A stretch of DNA of 64,000 nucleotides from CAVSRC01 sp963743015. GTDB taxonomy: Bacteria; Pseudomonadota; Alphaproteobacteria; Rhizobiales; Kaistiaceae. The translations under genes were made by a program, and so were the position numbers. This document shows, piece after piece, positions 15,830 through 26,694 of the stretch. The notes beneath the pieces were generated by a model, which ran no database searches, was not told where the DNA came from, and worked only from the letters and a program-made list of their open reading frames with translations. The stretch spans positions 93,621 to 157,620 of the forward strand of contig CAVUOD010000020.1 in the NCBI GenBank assembly GCA_963743015.1, in the 5' to 3' direction. Each line of letters opens with the position of its first letter. Position 1 is the stretch's first letter.

Positions 15830-17883
15830 ATGAAGAATACGTTGATCTTTCTCTGCGGCCTCATGCTGTTGGGTCTTACGGGATACGCCGGAAACTCAAT
15901 CTACGTCGCCCTGAAGGCACGGGCGCCGATTGAGATGAGTTGTGCCGATTACTTCCGTAATCGGCCCGATGGCATCTGGCTCAAACTCGACAATTGCCAG
16001 GTCGATTTTGAGCGGCTGGTGCAGGTCGGGCACATCGACTATTTCGCCCCGATCACCGACGACGTCGCGGCGCATCACGGCGTCCTGCTGATGCTGAAAC
16101 TCTCCGAGAAGGCCGATATCGATCTCGCGTGGGACTTGTTTCTTGCCCCCGGACCGGTGGAAGCCCCCTCTCCGACCCATACCGGATCGGCGACCGACCA
16201 CGACTCCGCCGATCTTCTGGAGCGGCTCCGGGAGCGCATGGCCCCGCGTCGTATCGAGGTCCTCTTCCGAAGCGGGTTGGACGCCGACGACAAGGACCGC
16301 CGGACTTTGGAAACGTCGGACCTAGAATTCGAAAAGCACTGGGGAATTGTCGACGAGGGCGGTCCACCATCCCTCGTCCTGGGAATTCTGTTGCTCACAC
16401 CCGGCCTCATCCTGGCCGGCCTGATCATCGCCGGACTTATCATTCTGCGCAGAGACCGGAAGACACACAGCGTATTGCTGCAAACCGTCGCGGAAGCCTC
16501 GGCCCCGGCGCAGGCGATCGTCGTCGACATCACGAAACTGGTCTCGCGTGTGCGCTCGTTGCACGTCTTCGGGTGGATCGCGCGGTTCATCCTGTTTGTG
16601 ATGCTTGGCGGGAGCTTTGCGATCGTTCTGTTTTTCGAACTCTCCGATCGATTGCCAATCATGGTGCGCATCCTGATCGCGATTGCCGCCGTCTTCCTCA
16701 CCACGTCGCTGTTCTTTCGCCTGCAGAATCCGCGCATCACAGCCTGGCTTGCGCTTCTCGCGATGATTTTCTATCCATCTACGCAGTCATCGACGCGACG
16801 GCCGAAGGAGCGCCCGCGAACGAAGCGATCATAATGGCGATCGTATTCGCCGCGATATTTGCCGCGATCGTGCGCGTGTTCTTTCGGGCGCGCGCGGATA
16901 TCCCGTCGCTTGAATTGCGCCACGTCGATCTGGTGCCGCGTGCATGGATATGGCGCCCAGGCTGGTTCGCCTCGGGTCGCTACTTGCCAGTGATCTATTA
17001 TTTCACGTTGGGCGGCGTCTATATGACGCTCGGCGCAATCGTCATCGTCATACTGATTGCGATCGAAAAGATCATCGGCGCGTTTCTGCCGATCGGCCCG
17101 AACACGCTCGGCCTGTTCGGGGCTTCGCTCGTTAAGCCGCTGATGTATTCGGGGAGCCAGGCCGCCCGGCTGCGCCGATGCTATTCCTCGCCGGAGGCAC
17201 GCGCCGTCCTGAAGCGCGACGCCCGCCCGCCGGTATTGATGCTGAGGTCATTTGCCGATGACGAACTGAGGTTTTCGGATCAGACTACGTTCGACAACCT
17301 TTACAGCAGCGACCGCACGTTCGAGGAGATGGTCACCGACCAGCTCTGGGAGGTCGGCCCCGTGGTCGCCATCGGCCGGCCGGGGGAGAAGATTCCGCTT
17401 TCGGGCGCGGTGCGCGAATACGTCGGCAACGATTCCTGGCAGGAGCGGGTCAGAACGCTCGCCGATCAGGCCGCGCTGATCGTCATGGTATTGGGGCCCA
17501 CCGAAGGATTTGGCTGGGAGCTGAAGAACATCGCGGACAAGGGTTTTTTGCGCAAGGTCATCTTGATCATGCCGCCGCTCGCCCAAAAGAAAATCGAACG
17601 GCGCGGGGCCAGGCTGGTTTCGGAACTGGGGCTGGCCGGCGAAGCGGCGCGATTTTCACAGGTCGCGGCAGTTCCCGGCGCCTTGTGCGCAACGCTGGCG
17701 AAGAACGATATCGCGATCCTCAGAAGCAACAAGCACAGCACGCACGACTACGCGGTGGCCATACAGATCGGCATGAGGCTTGTGCGCGAGTCTTCGGCAG
17801 CTGGACTACAAGGCAATCCGGGCACCGATGCGGCTCCTTCAAGTCAATCCGCGACCGCTCCTGCCCCCGGCGACGCCGCCTGA
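15830..17883 (+). CDS. Polytopic membrane protein with possible TIR-like C-terminal domain (frameshifted)
   Basis: Two frames make one protein of about 684 residues; they join near 16770, where a missing T in TTTTC would restore MIFLSIYAVIDATAEG. The N-terminus has a membrane helix (IFLCGLMLLGLTGYAG), a periplasmic domain to residue 180 and helix pairs (SLVLGILLLTPGLILAGL; ARFILFVMLGGSFAIVLFF; MAIVFAAIFAAIVRVFF; GGVYMTLGAIVIVILIAIE). The cytoplasmic C-terminus has strands and helices VLMLRSFADDELRF, GPVVAIGRPGEKIPLSGAVR, AALIVMVLGPTEGFGWELKN and KVILIMPP. This pattern occurs at the end of many uncharacterised bacterial membrane proteins and resembles a TIR-like fold with a Trp-Glu-Leu motif at the catalytic Glu position. 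Function unknown. Confidence 0.65.
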
Positions 17884-17980
17884 CGCCTGTCGCGAAGCAG
17901 CGCAGGCCGGTTCCGGCACGCTGAGAGCGTTGGCGACATGGCGTGCCACGCGCCGACCCTGGCGCCGGATCACGCCCACC

Positions 17981-19040
17981 TCAGATCACGCCGAGCTTCT
18001 TCTGCAGGCTCGAGGAGGACGTGGTGTACTGGAAGACGACCTTCTTCTCCGGGAAGACGATGTGGACGGCGGCCTGGGCCATCAGCGCCGCCTCGTGGAA
18101 GCCGCACAGGATCAACTTGAGCTTGCCCGGATAGGTGTTGATGTCGCCGATGGCGAAGATGCCGGGCTCCGAAGTCTCGAACTTCTCGGTATCCACGGGA
18201 ATCAGGTTCTCGTTGAGATTGATGCCCCAGTTGGCGACCGGCCCGAGCTTCATGGTGAGGCCGAAGAAGGGCAGGATGCGCGTGGCAACGACCTCGCTCT
18301 CGGCGCCCGCCTTGTCCTTGACGGTGGCATGCGGTCACCTGACCGCCCTCGCCTTTCAGGCCGCTCACCTGGCCGATGGCGAGCTTCACCTTTCCGGCCT
18401 CGATCAGCGCCCTCAGCTTGTTGACGCTGTCCGGCGCGGCGCGGAACTCGTCGCGGCGATGGACGAGCGTCAGGCTTTTCGCCAGCGGCTGGAGGTTCAG
18501 CGTCCAGTCCAGCGCCGAGTCGCCGCCGCCGACGACAAGCAAGTCGTGGCCGCGATAGTCCTCCATGCGGCGCACCGCATAGAAGACCGAGGTGCCCTCA
18601 TAGGCCTCGATGCCCGGCACCGGCGGCCGCTTGGGCTGGAACGAGCCGCCGCCGGCGGCGATCACCACCACCTTGCCGAGAAAGGTGGTGCCGGCGTCGG
18701 TGGTCAGGCGGAAACGTCCGTCCGGCTGGCGTTCGAGCGTCTCGACCATCTGGGAGAGATGGAAGCTCGGATGAAAGGGATGGATCTGCTCCATCAGCTT
18801 CTCGACCAGTTGCTGGCCGGAGATCTCGGGATAGCCGGGAATGTCGTAGATCGGCTTCTCGGGATAGAGCTCGGCGCACTGGCCGCCCGGCCGGTCGAGA
18901 ATGTCGATCAGGGCGCAGCGCAGATCGAGCAGACCGAGTTCGAAGACGGCGAACAGGCCGACCGGCCCGGCGCCCACGATGACCACGTCGGTCTCGACCA
19001 CTTCGCTGCCGCCATTGCCGCTCATGCGCGTCTCGTCCAT
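17981..19040 (-). CDS. Ferredoxin-NADP+ reductase, thioredoxin-reductase-like (frameshifted)
   Basis: A flavoprotein moving electrons between NADPH and ferredoxin. The FAD motif is DVVIVGAGPVGLFAVFELGL, then GGQCAELYPEKPIYDIPGYP; the NADPH-binding motif is DLLVVGGGDSALDWTLNL, followed by HRRDEFRAA. Near 18330 the frame changes and homology continues with MKLGPVANWGINLNENLIPV and the C-terminal FAD contact GIFAIGDINTYPG, ending SSSLQKKLGVI. The length, about 350 residues, matches the type-2 (TrxR-like) FNR family, and the absence of the CxxC of true thioredoxin reductases supports the call. A start at 19025 is an alternative. A 2Fe-2S ferredoxin lies 0.8 kb upstream on the same strand. Confidence 0.82.
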
Positions 19041-19235
19041 TCCGCCAGAGATCCTTGCTGAAACTGCGGCGGACACATAGCCGCCGGGTCGCGGCGGATC
19101 AAAGCAACTTTGTTGCGAGCCGCGCTTGATCAGGAGCAAAATTCCGGTCGTATCTCAGTTTGAATTGCAGGATTGGGCTGAAAAAGGGGAACGACAGTTT
19201 CACTCGGAGGGGCGAAGCTGCCGTTCGCCGACATG

Positions 19236-19648
19236 TTAGTCGATGATATCGGAACCGTCCGACTTCAAACGGCCGAGACCATCCTTCATCTGCTTTAGCC
19301 GTTCAGGCGAGTGCCCCTGCCACTTCGTGACTTCGGCAATGACGCGCAGCGGATCGCGGGAGCGATAGGAAAGCGTCGGATTGCCGGGAAATTTCTTGTC
19401 CGTCAGGTTGGGATCGTCCACGATCGGCCCAGTCGGCTCCACGACATAGATCCGTTCTTGCCCATGCCGGCGGCCAGCTCGGCGCCCCAGATGGCAGCAT
19501 CCAGCGTAGCCGCGAAATATACCCAGGATAGCGGCTTCGCTTGGCTGAAGTTGGACTGGTAGCCGACGGCAATCAGGTCCCCGGGTTGCAGATCGGCCCG
19601 TGTCCGATGGAAGAACGATTGTGAAAACATGCTGGCAGAAGCGGACAT
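19236..19648 (-). CDS. arr: Rifamycin ADP-ribosyltransferase, Arr (frameshifted)
   Basis: A small Arr-type enzyme of about 137 residues that ADP-ribosylates rifamycins at the ansa-chain hydroxyl. The N-terminal frame has SQSFFHRTRADLQPGDLIAV and PLSWVYFAATLDAAIWGAEL, covering the His and Tyr positions of the active site. A frame change near 19460 leads to ERIYVVEPTGPIVDDPNLTD, with the third catalytic-site position (Asp), then KFPGNPTLSYRSRDPLRVIA and EVTKWQGHSPERLKQMKDGL. All diagnostic blocks are present in order, so only one base separates it from an intact gene. It lies alone between fpr and the ferredoxin, with no integron or transposase near it, like many chromosomal arr homologues. Confidence 0.82.
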
Positions 19649-19875
19649 AGGCGCGCGGCTCCTTCGACGTCAATCGCGGGCGCTGCCATGGCACAGGGAC
19701 CCCGGGTTGCCGCAAGCCCCGTCTCGGCATAGACAATGATAGTGGAGATGCGGCGACTTCCTCCTGCAGCAACTTTCGCCGACAAGCTGAGACCGGCCGG
19801 CTTGGCCAAAGACTGGCGATCGGGCGCGCTCAGCGCGCATCCGGCGAGCTCGCTTAAGCCGCCGGGCGTGAGGCT

Positions 19876-20196
19876 TCAGCCCTGGCGCTCGGGGACCGTG
19901 ACGACGAGGCCGTCGAGTTCGTCGCGCACGCGGATCTGGCAGGACAGCCGCGAGGCCGGGCGGACGTCATAGGCGAAGTCGAGCATGTCCTCCTCCATCG
20001 GCTCGGGCTCGCCGACGATTTCCCGGAAGGCCTCGTCGACATAGACATGGCAGGTGGCGCAGGCGCACGCCCCGCCGCACTCCGCCTCGATGCCCGGAAC
20101 GCCGTTGCGGATGGCGTTCTCCATCACCGTGGTGCCGTTCTCCGCCTCCACTTCGTAACGCTGACCGTCGCTGGCGACGTAGGTGATCTTGGCCAT
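19876..20196 (-). CDS. 2Fe-2S ferredoxin, adrenodoxin type
   Basis: An intact 106-residue ferredoxin. Cluster ligands are in GIEAECGGACACATCHVYV (Cys-x5-Cys-x2-Cys) plus the fourth Cys in ASRLSCQIRV. The start MAKITYVASDGQRYEVEAEN and the acidic surface helix (VGEPEPMEEDMLDFAYDV) are typical of adrenodoxin/putidaredoxin-like ferredoxins that serve cytochrome P450s, Rieske oxygenases or Fe-S assembly. No oxygenase is visible nearby, so a housekeeping role is likely. The ferredoxin-NADP reductase downstream on the same strand is a plausible electron source. Confidence 0.92.
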   Translation of the reverse strand: MAKITYVASDGQRYEVEAENGTTVMENAIRNGVPGIEAECGGACACATCHVYVDEAFREIVGEPEPMEEDMLDFAYDVRPASRLSCQIRVRDELDGLVVTVPERQG

Positions 20197-20315
20197 TGAA
20201 CCCCGAGAGAGAATGCAGAGCGGACGATGCGGGCGCAGGCGCCCGGACGAAAACCGCCGGCTCTATAGGCGATTTCCGATGGCCCTGCCAATGCGATCCG
20301 ATCGCGCGGGCAGCA

Positions 20316-20642
20316 CTATTCTGCGAGGTGGCGCGTGATCTGGCGTCTGGCCTCGGCGATCGCGGTTTCCAGCGCGACAATCGCGACCGTATTGCCGCGC
20401 TCGACCGAACTGGCCAGGCGCGCGACCTTGAGCGCGCCCACCGCCGCCGCCGACCCGGCCAGCCCATGGGCGATCTTGCGCCGGTCATCGGCGTTTTCGG
20501 CCGCCTTGAGACGGGCCAGTTCGCTTGCCGAGCGCGTCAGGAAGATGCCCAGCACTTCGCGTTCCAGGTTCGGATCGCCACCGGTCTGCGCGCGCAACAC
20601 GGAAAGATCGACGGCTGGGTCTTCTTGCGCCTGGCCGGCCAC
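20316..20642 (-). CDS. Histidine phosphotransfer (Hpt) domain protein
   Basis: A 108-residue single-domain protein made of helices. The phosphoacceptor motif is RRKIAHGLAGSAAAVGALKV, with the His near residue 58 and the flanking small residues conserved in Hpt domains. It relays phosphate between a receiver and a second receiver in a multistep phosphorelay. No kinase or receiver gene lies in the window, so the partners are elsewhere. The gene lies 120 bases upstream of the ferredoxin on the same strand. Confidence 0.85.
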   Translation of the reverse strand: MAGQAQEDPAVDLSVLRAQTGGDPNLEREVLGIFLTRSASELARLKAAENADDRRKIAHGLAGSAAAVGALKVARLASSVERGNTVAIVALETAIAEARRQITRHLAE

Positions 20643-20749
20643 CGTGTTGGTTCACTCGTACTCATCGGCAAAATTACCAATACTTCTGCCGCCACTGGCC
20701 TCCCGCACCTAATCTTTAGGCGGCTTGGAGCCCAGGCGGGCCAGGAATC

Positions 20750-21109
20750 TTAATTTATCGTTAACGACGTTTTTGAGGCCGTCCCTACGCACCGCCCTCG
20801 CCGCCCGGCGGCGGACTTGCCGAGGACGGCGTATCCGGCCGGCGTCAGCTTGCAGACCAGCCAGTCGGGTTTCGTCGGATTGGCGAACCACGGTTCGGCC
20901 CACCCCTTGGCAATGCAGGATTCGACGGTTTTCCGGTCGATTCCGGCCCCGTTTCGGTCGAACAGGGGAAGCTTGCCGCCGGGCTGATCGAGGCCGAGGG
21001 CGAGGTATCTTTTCTGGGCTTCGGTCGGGCGCAGCGACGGCCGGGGATCGACGCCCCGCTTTACCGGCACGTTAACAGCTTCGTTCGAAGCTCTTGGACG
21101 CTCCGCCAT
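20750..21109 (-). CDS. Small hypothetical protein, possible winged-helix
   Basis: A 119-residue basic soluble protein starting MAERPRASNEAVNVPVKRGV. The middle reads RPTEAQKRYLALGLDQPGGK, then GIDRKTVESCIAKGWAEPWF and WLVCKLTPAGYAVLGKSAAG. Helix-helix followed by a beta hairpin ending in LTPAGYAVL is what a winged-helix module looks like, but I recognise no named family. It is divergent from the GPR gene with a 280-base intergenic region and upstream of the Hpt gene on the same strand. Confidence 0.65.
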   Translation of the reverse strand: MAERPRASNEAVNVPVKRGVDPRPSLRPTEAQKRYLALGLDQPGGKLPLFDRNGAGIDRKTVESCIAKGWAEPWFANPTKPDWLVCKLTPAGYAVLGKSAAGRRGRCVGTASKTSLTIN

Positions 21110-21389
21110 AGGGGGTTCACCAAGCCCGGGAAACGACGCCGACCGCTGCGTTTTCTTGTTCCTCTGCCTTCAATGTGCCATTAGGATACCTTAGCGGCAA
21201 GGGTGTGGAGGCCACCCAGGATCGGCATGTGCCGATTCGCTGTAGCGGCGGCGGGCCGCGGGAGGGGAGCGGCAGGGCGGCCGAGGTCGCAAAGCCTATC
21301 TTCCCGGGAACGTTTTCCGCATGCATGCCGGGCTTGTATCGCCCGGTAAGCGGCCGACAAGGTTATGAGTACGGACGCGAGGCGGACCA

Positions 21390-24300
21390 ATGGCGACTAA
21401 CCCGAGGACTAAGAACCCGAACGACGCAGCGCTTTCGGCAGTGGAAGAGGCGTTGCGCCTCGATTTCAGCCCGGAAGACGAGGCCGAACCGGATCGAGCC
21501 GCCCCACCACGGCGCGAGCGCCGTCCGGAGCCGCCACGCGCCGGCGCCGAACAGCAGCGCCGCAGCGATCTGCTGCGCCGCCCCGAGGCGCCGCAGCGCC
21601 CCGGCCCGCCGCGCCGCAGCGATCAGCCGAGCCGGCGACCCGAGCGCAACGACGAGCCCCCGCCCCGCCGTGCCGAGCGCGCCGAACGCGCCGAACGCAT
21701 CGAGGAACCGCCACCGCCGCGCATGGCCGAGCCCCGGCCCGAGCCGCGCGCCGAAGCACGCCGCATGGAAGAGCCGCGTCAGCCGGAACCTGTGCGCGGC
21801 GGCCGCGACTATGAAGACGAAGTCCCGGCAGCGCGTCCGCGCAGCGAGCGCAGCCGCAGCCGCTTCGCCGCCAATGACGACCGCCGCACCGCCGCCCTCG
21901 GCGTTCAGCGGCGCCCGTCGCGCCTGATCTATCCGACCGCCGCCGCCCTGTCGGTGGCCTGGGCCCTGCTGGTCATTGCCTATGCGATGTCGACCGGCGG
22001 CCTGTTCGGCGAGGGCGACGCCCTCACCTCGCCGCGCTTCCTCAATGTGGCCCTGTCGATCGGCGTGCCGATCGCCTTCATCTGGGGCATCGCCTCGATG
22101 ATCTGGCGCACCCAGGAGATGCGCATCGTCGCCCGTTCGATCAACGATGTGGTGACGCGCCTTTCCGAGCCCGAGAACATCGCCATCGATTCGGTGACCA
22201 ATGTCAGCCAGGCGATCCGCCGCGAGGTGGCCTCGGTCGGCGACGGCGTCGAGCGCGCTCTGGCGCGCGCCGGCGAGCTTGAACTGCTGGTCCACAACGA
22301 GGTGGCCGCGCTCGAGCGATCCTATTCCGAGAACGAAACCCGCATGCGGGCGCTCATCGACGACCTCGCCGGTCAGCGCGAAGCGATCGTCATCAACTCC
22401 GAGCGTGTGCGCACATCCATCGTCAGCGCCCAGGAATCGCTGTCCAAGGACCTGCGCATCGCATCCGAATCGATTGCCGAGAACGTTACCCAGGCCGGCA
22501 ACCGCATCACCTCCACCCTTACCGACCGCGGCGAGCAGATCACCGTGGCGCTCGGCACCGCCGGCGAAACCATGGTCCACCAGCTCACCGCCCATGGCGA
22601 GGATCTGGTCAACCGTCTCGCCGACACCGTCAGCGAAGTCGCCGTCTCGCTCGCCCAGACCGGCACCGAGGTGACCGACGCGCTGCTCGCCCGCTCGGCC
22701 GAGATCAACGACACCCTGTCCTCGACCGGCCGCGCCATGGCCGACACCATCTCGGAACGCGGCCAGGAAGTGAACGACACGCTGTCCACCGTCGGCACCG
22801 AGCTGATCGCCGGCTTCGAGGGCCGCACCGACGAGATCACCCGCTCGATCAGCGAAGCCGGCACGATGGCCGCCGAGACCATCTCGTTCCACGTGCGCGA
22901 GGTCAACGAGGCGCTCAAGACCAACTCCGACTCGCTGCTCGTCGACCTGGCGCTGCGCGGTCAGGAGATCGCCGACAAGCTCGACGAGACCGGCTCGCGC
23001 ATCGCCGAGACGATCACCAGCCGCGGCGGCGAGCTTGCCGACCGCCTGTCGCAGACCGGCGACCGCATCTTCGAATCGATCTCGGTCAACGGCACCGAGC
23101 TCAACGAGCGCCTTGCCGGCACCGGCGAGGTGATGGCCAAGCTCCTCGAGGACCGCACCGCCGCCATGCGCGAGGCGATCGATTCGGCGACCACCCTGGT
23201 CAACGAATCCTTCGACGAGCGCGGCGCCGAGCTGACCCAGCGTCTGGCGTCGGTGGGCGGCGAAGTCGCCAAGGCGATCGCCGTGCGCGGCATGAAGATC
23301 AACGAGACGATCATCGCCTCCGGCAACGAGATCGCCGAGACGGTCGCCTCGCGCGCCGGCGCCATCCACGAGCGCATCGTCAATTCCGGCACGCGCATCG
23401 CCGACCGCATCCTCGAACAGGGCAACACGATCCACGAGCGCATCGTCGAATCGGGCAGCCAGGTGGCCAACGAAATCGAGAGCCGCGGCGGCGCCATCCA
23501 CGAGCGCATCGTCTCGTCTTCGCGCGAGATGGCCGATGCCATCGAGACCCGCGGCAACGCGCTGCACGAGCGCATCATGTCCACCTCGCATGAGATGGCC
23601 GATGCCATCGAGACACGCGGCAACGCGCTGCACGAGCGCATCATGTCCACCTCGCATGAGATGGCCGACACCATCGAGAACCGCGGCACCACGATCTACG
23701 AGCGGATTCTGTCGTCTTCGCGCGAGATCGCCGACACCATCGAAGGTCGCGGCACCGCCATCTACAATTCGATCGTCGAGGCGACCCAGCACGTCGGCGA
23801 CGCCATCGAGTCGCGCGGCACGTCGATCCACCAGAAGATTCTCGCTTCCGGCCGCGACGTCGCCAACGCCATCGAAAGCCGCGGCGTGACCATCCACGAG
23901 AAGATCATCGCCTCGGGCACCGAGGTCGCCGATTCGATCGAGAACCGCGGCAATGCCATCCACGACCGCATCGTCGAGAGCGGCACGCGCTTCGGCAACC
24001 TCATCGCCGACCGCACGCAGGAAATCGGCGATGTGCTCGAAACCCGCTTCACCACCATCGCCGAACTGGTCGGCGAGCGCGGCCCGGCGCTGGTTGCCGC
24101 ACTCTCCGAGCAGGCGCTCGGCATGGAGGACTCGCTCACCGGCAAGCTCGACGAATTCGGCGAGGGCATTCGCGCCAAGATCGCCGACGTGTCGGACGCG
24201 CTGGAGACCAGCGCGCACCGCATCGCCGAGGCGCTCGACCATCGCTCGCGTCAGATCAACCAGACGCTCATCGAGCGCACGCGCGAGATCTCGGAGACCT

Positions 24301-26613
24301 TCACCAGCGGCCAGAACGACTTCGCCTCGCTCATCGACGATCGCCTGGTCGATGTCAGCGGTCAGCTCACCCGGCAGGTCGAGACGCTTGGCGCGCTGAT
24401 GACCGAGCGCGCCGACGCCGCCACCGAATCGCTGGTCGCCAAGACCGAGGACGTCGCCGCCACCGTGCGCGAGGCGGTCACCGAGGTCACCCAGCGCCTG
24501 GTCAACGAGTCGGGCGAGGCGACGCGCGCCCTGCGCGCCTCGGCCTCCGAGGCCGCCACCGTGCTCGGCCGTTCGATCAACGAGATCGAGGGCATGTTCG
24601 GGGCACGCGCCAACGCCGTCACCGACGCGCTCGAGCAGCGCACGCGCGACTTCAACGATGTGCTCGGCGCCCGCTCCGGCGAGCTCGCCGCCCTGCTCGA
24701 CGGGCGCTCCAACGCGCTTCTCCAGACGCTCGACCAGCGCGGCACCGACATCGTCGAGATGGTTCTCGGCCGCAGCGAGGAAGCCTCGCGCACCCTCACC
24801 GAAGCCGGCGACCGTGTCGCCGCCAGCTTCGCCGCGACCCATGACAAGATCCAGCGCGAGGTCAACGAGCTGACCAGCATCCTCGACGGCCGCTCCGACG
24901 CACTGGTGCGCACGCTCGACGAGCGCGGCAACAGCATCGTCGCCATGGTGGTCGGCCGCAGCGAGGAAGCCTCGCGCACGCTGCTCGAGGCCGGCGATCG
25001 CGTCGCCACCAGCTTCGCTTCGACCAATGACCGGCTCAAGGGTGAGATCGCCGACATTGCCGAACGCATGGCCGGCGCCACGGACACCCTCAACGGGCTG
25101 CTCTCGGCCACCTCCGAGAATCTGGCCAAGATCGAGAAGGGCCTTGCCGAACGCTCCGGCGAGTTCTCCACCGCCATCGACCACGCGGTCGAGACGACCC
25201 AGCTCTCCGCCGGCGAACTCGGCGACCAGGTCACGCGCCTGCGCGACGTGTCGCGGGAGATCCTGGATAGCGTCAGCGGCGTGGTGAAGCGCTTCGAGGA
25301 GCAGACCCACTCGCTCACCTCCGCCTCGCGCAACCTGTCGGACGTCAACAAGCTGATCGAGTCGACGGTCGACGAGCGCCGGCCGGCCCTGGAGGCGCTG
25401 ACCGCCGGGCTCAAGTCGCGCAGCGAGGAACTCGACGGACTGATGTCGTCCTTCACGCGCATCATCACCGAGACGCTGAAGAGCGCCGAGGAGCGCGCCA
25501 CCGCGGTCAGCCGCATGCTCACCGAGAGCACGGCGACGGCAACCAAGGGCGTGATGGACAATCTGGAGAGCATGAACCGCGCCGCGTCGAGCGAAAGCCG
25601 CAAGGCGGCGGAGGCCGTGCGCGAAGCCAACAAGGCACTGGTCAACGAGATGGGCCAGTCGGTCGGCGAAGCCACGCGCCGCTTCGCCGATGCCACGCGC
25701 GAGATGCGCCACGCCATGCAGGAGCTGCAGCGCGAATTGAACACGACGCGCGAGGAACTGAAGCGCGGCGTGCTCGAAATCCCCGAGGAGGCCCGCGAGG
25801 GCGCCGAGACGATGCGCCGCGTGGTCGGCGACCAGATCAAGGCGCTGTCCGACCTGTCGGAGATCATCACCCGCCACGGCAAGCAGCTCGACCTGTCGAG
25901 CCCGGCGCTGGGCGAGCCGCGCCTGGCCCGCGTCGAAGCACCGGTCGCCGCAGCCGTCGCGGAAGCGGCACCTGCACCGGCATCGCGCTTTGCCGGTGAA
26001 CGCCGCAACGGCAGCAACGGTGCCGGTCCGCGGCCGGCGCCGCGCGCCGCCCCGCCGCGTCCTGCTCCCGCTCCGGCTCCCGTCGTGGCTGCCGAGCCGG
26101 CTCCGCGGCCGGAGCCCGCCGCCAATGACGAGGGCAATGGCGGCGGCTGGGTCTCCGACCTTCTCCGCCGGGCTTCGTCCGAGGAGGACATGAACGGCGC
26201 CGCACCGCAGGACGGACGAGACGCAAGCCGCGCCCGTCGAGGCCAATGGCGGCCACGCACCGCCGCCCCCGGCGGCCACGCCGCTCAATGCGCTGTCGGC
26301 GGATATCGCCCGTGCCATCGACCACGACGCCGCGGTCGAGCTGTGGGCGCGTCACCGGCGCGGCGAACGCAACATCTTCACCCGCCGGCTCTACACCATG
26401 CAGGGCCAGCAGACCTTCGACGAGATCCGCAAGAAATATCAGCGCGATGCCGAGTTCCGCTCGGTGGTCGACCACTATGTGGCGGATTTCGAGAAGCTGC
26501 TCAGCGAGGCCACCGGCAACAATCAGGACGCTCAGGCGGGCAACCGCTACCTGATGTCGGATACGGGCAAGGTCTACACCATGCTGGCTCACGCCAGCGG
26601 ACGCTTCGATTAA
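21390..26613 (+). CDS. Growth Pole Ring (GPR)-like giant coiled-coil protein (frameshifted near 3' end)
   Basis: A protein of about 1741 residues matching the architecture of Agrobacterium GPR, which forms a ring at the growth pole and is needed for polar growth. Residues 20-165 are Pro/Arg/Glu-rich and disordered. Two membrane helices follow (AALSVAWALLVIAYAMSTG near 180; NVALSIGVPIAFIWGIASMI near 217). Residues 250-1500 are apolipoprotein-like helical repeats (GNALHERIMSTSHEMADAIE and variants). A Pro/Ala linker follows, then a frame change near 26215 and the conserved end IDHDAAVELWARHRRGERNI, TRRLYTMQGQQTFDEIRKKY and GKVYTMLAHASGRF. The break only affects the last 130 residues and is probably a sequence error. 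Confidence 0.85.
23355..24014 (+). repeat. Ten tandem 66-base (22-residue) repeats inside the GPR-like gene
   Basis: Ten consecutive units of 22 residues follow the pattern G-x-x-I-H-E-R-I-x-x-S-x-x-x-A-D-x-I-E-x-R. Units at 23553 and 23619 are almost identical in DNA, with the first 50 or more bases matching exactly. The period equals two 11-residue amphipathic turns, as in apolipoprotein helices. It indicates recent unit duplication within an older repeat array. Confidence 0.85.
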
Positions 26614-26644
26614 TTTCCGGACCGTACGCACAACCGGAAAAGAG

Positions 26645-26680
26645 AGGGCGCGGGCTTCGGCTCGCGCCCTTTCTCCTTTT
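26645..26680 (+). terminator. Rho-independent terminator after the GPR-like gene
   Basis: Stem AGGGCGCGGGC (26645-26655), loop TTCG, stem GCTCGCGCCCT (26660-26670) with one G-T pair, followed by TTCTCCTTTT. It begins 32 bases after the GPR stop codon and lies before a convergent gene. Confidence 0.8.
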
Positions 26681-26694
26681 CGACGCCCGACAGC

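Noticed and set aside
23355..24014. Regular 66-base repeats that could suggest a CRISPR array.
   Set aside because: The repeats are contiguous, in frame, diverged and encode amphipathic helix units; there are no unique spacers and no cas genes.
21363..26318. A 1651-residue open frame on the minus strand, antisense to the GPR-like gene.
   Set aside because: It mirrors the repetitive, GC-rich codons of the real gene and its sequence (runs of Gly, Ala, Asp, Val and Arg) has no domain or start signal; the plus-strand protein has clear helices, membrane segments and a conserved C-terminus.
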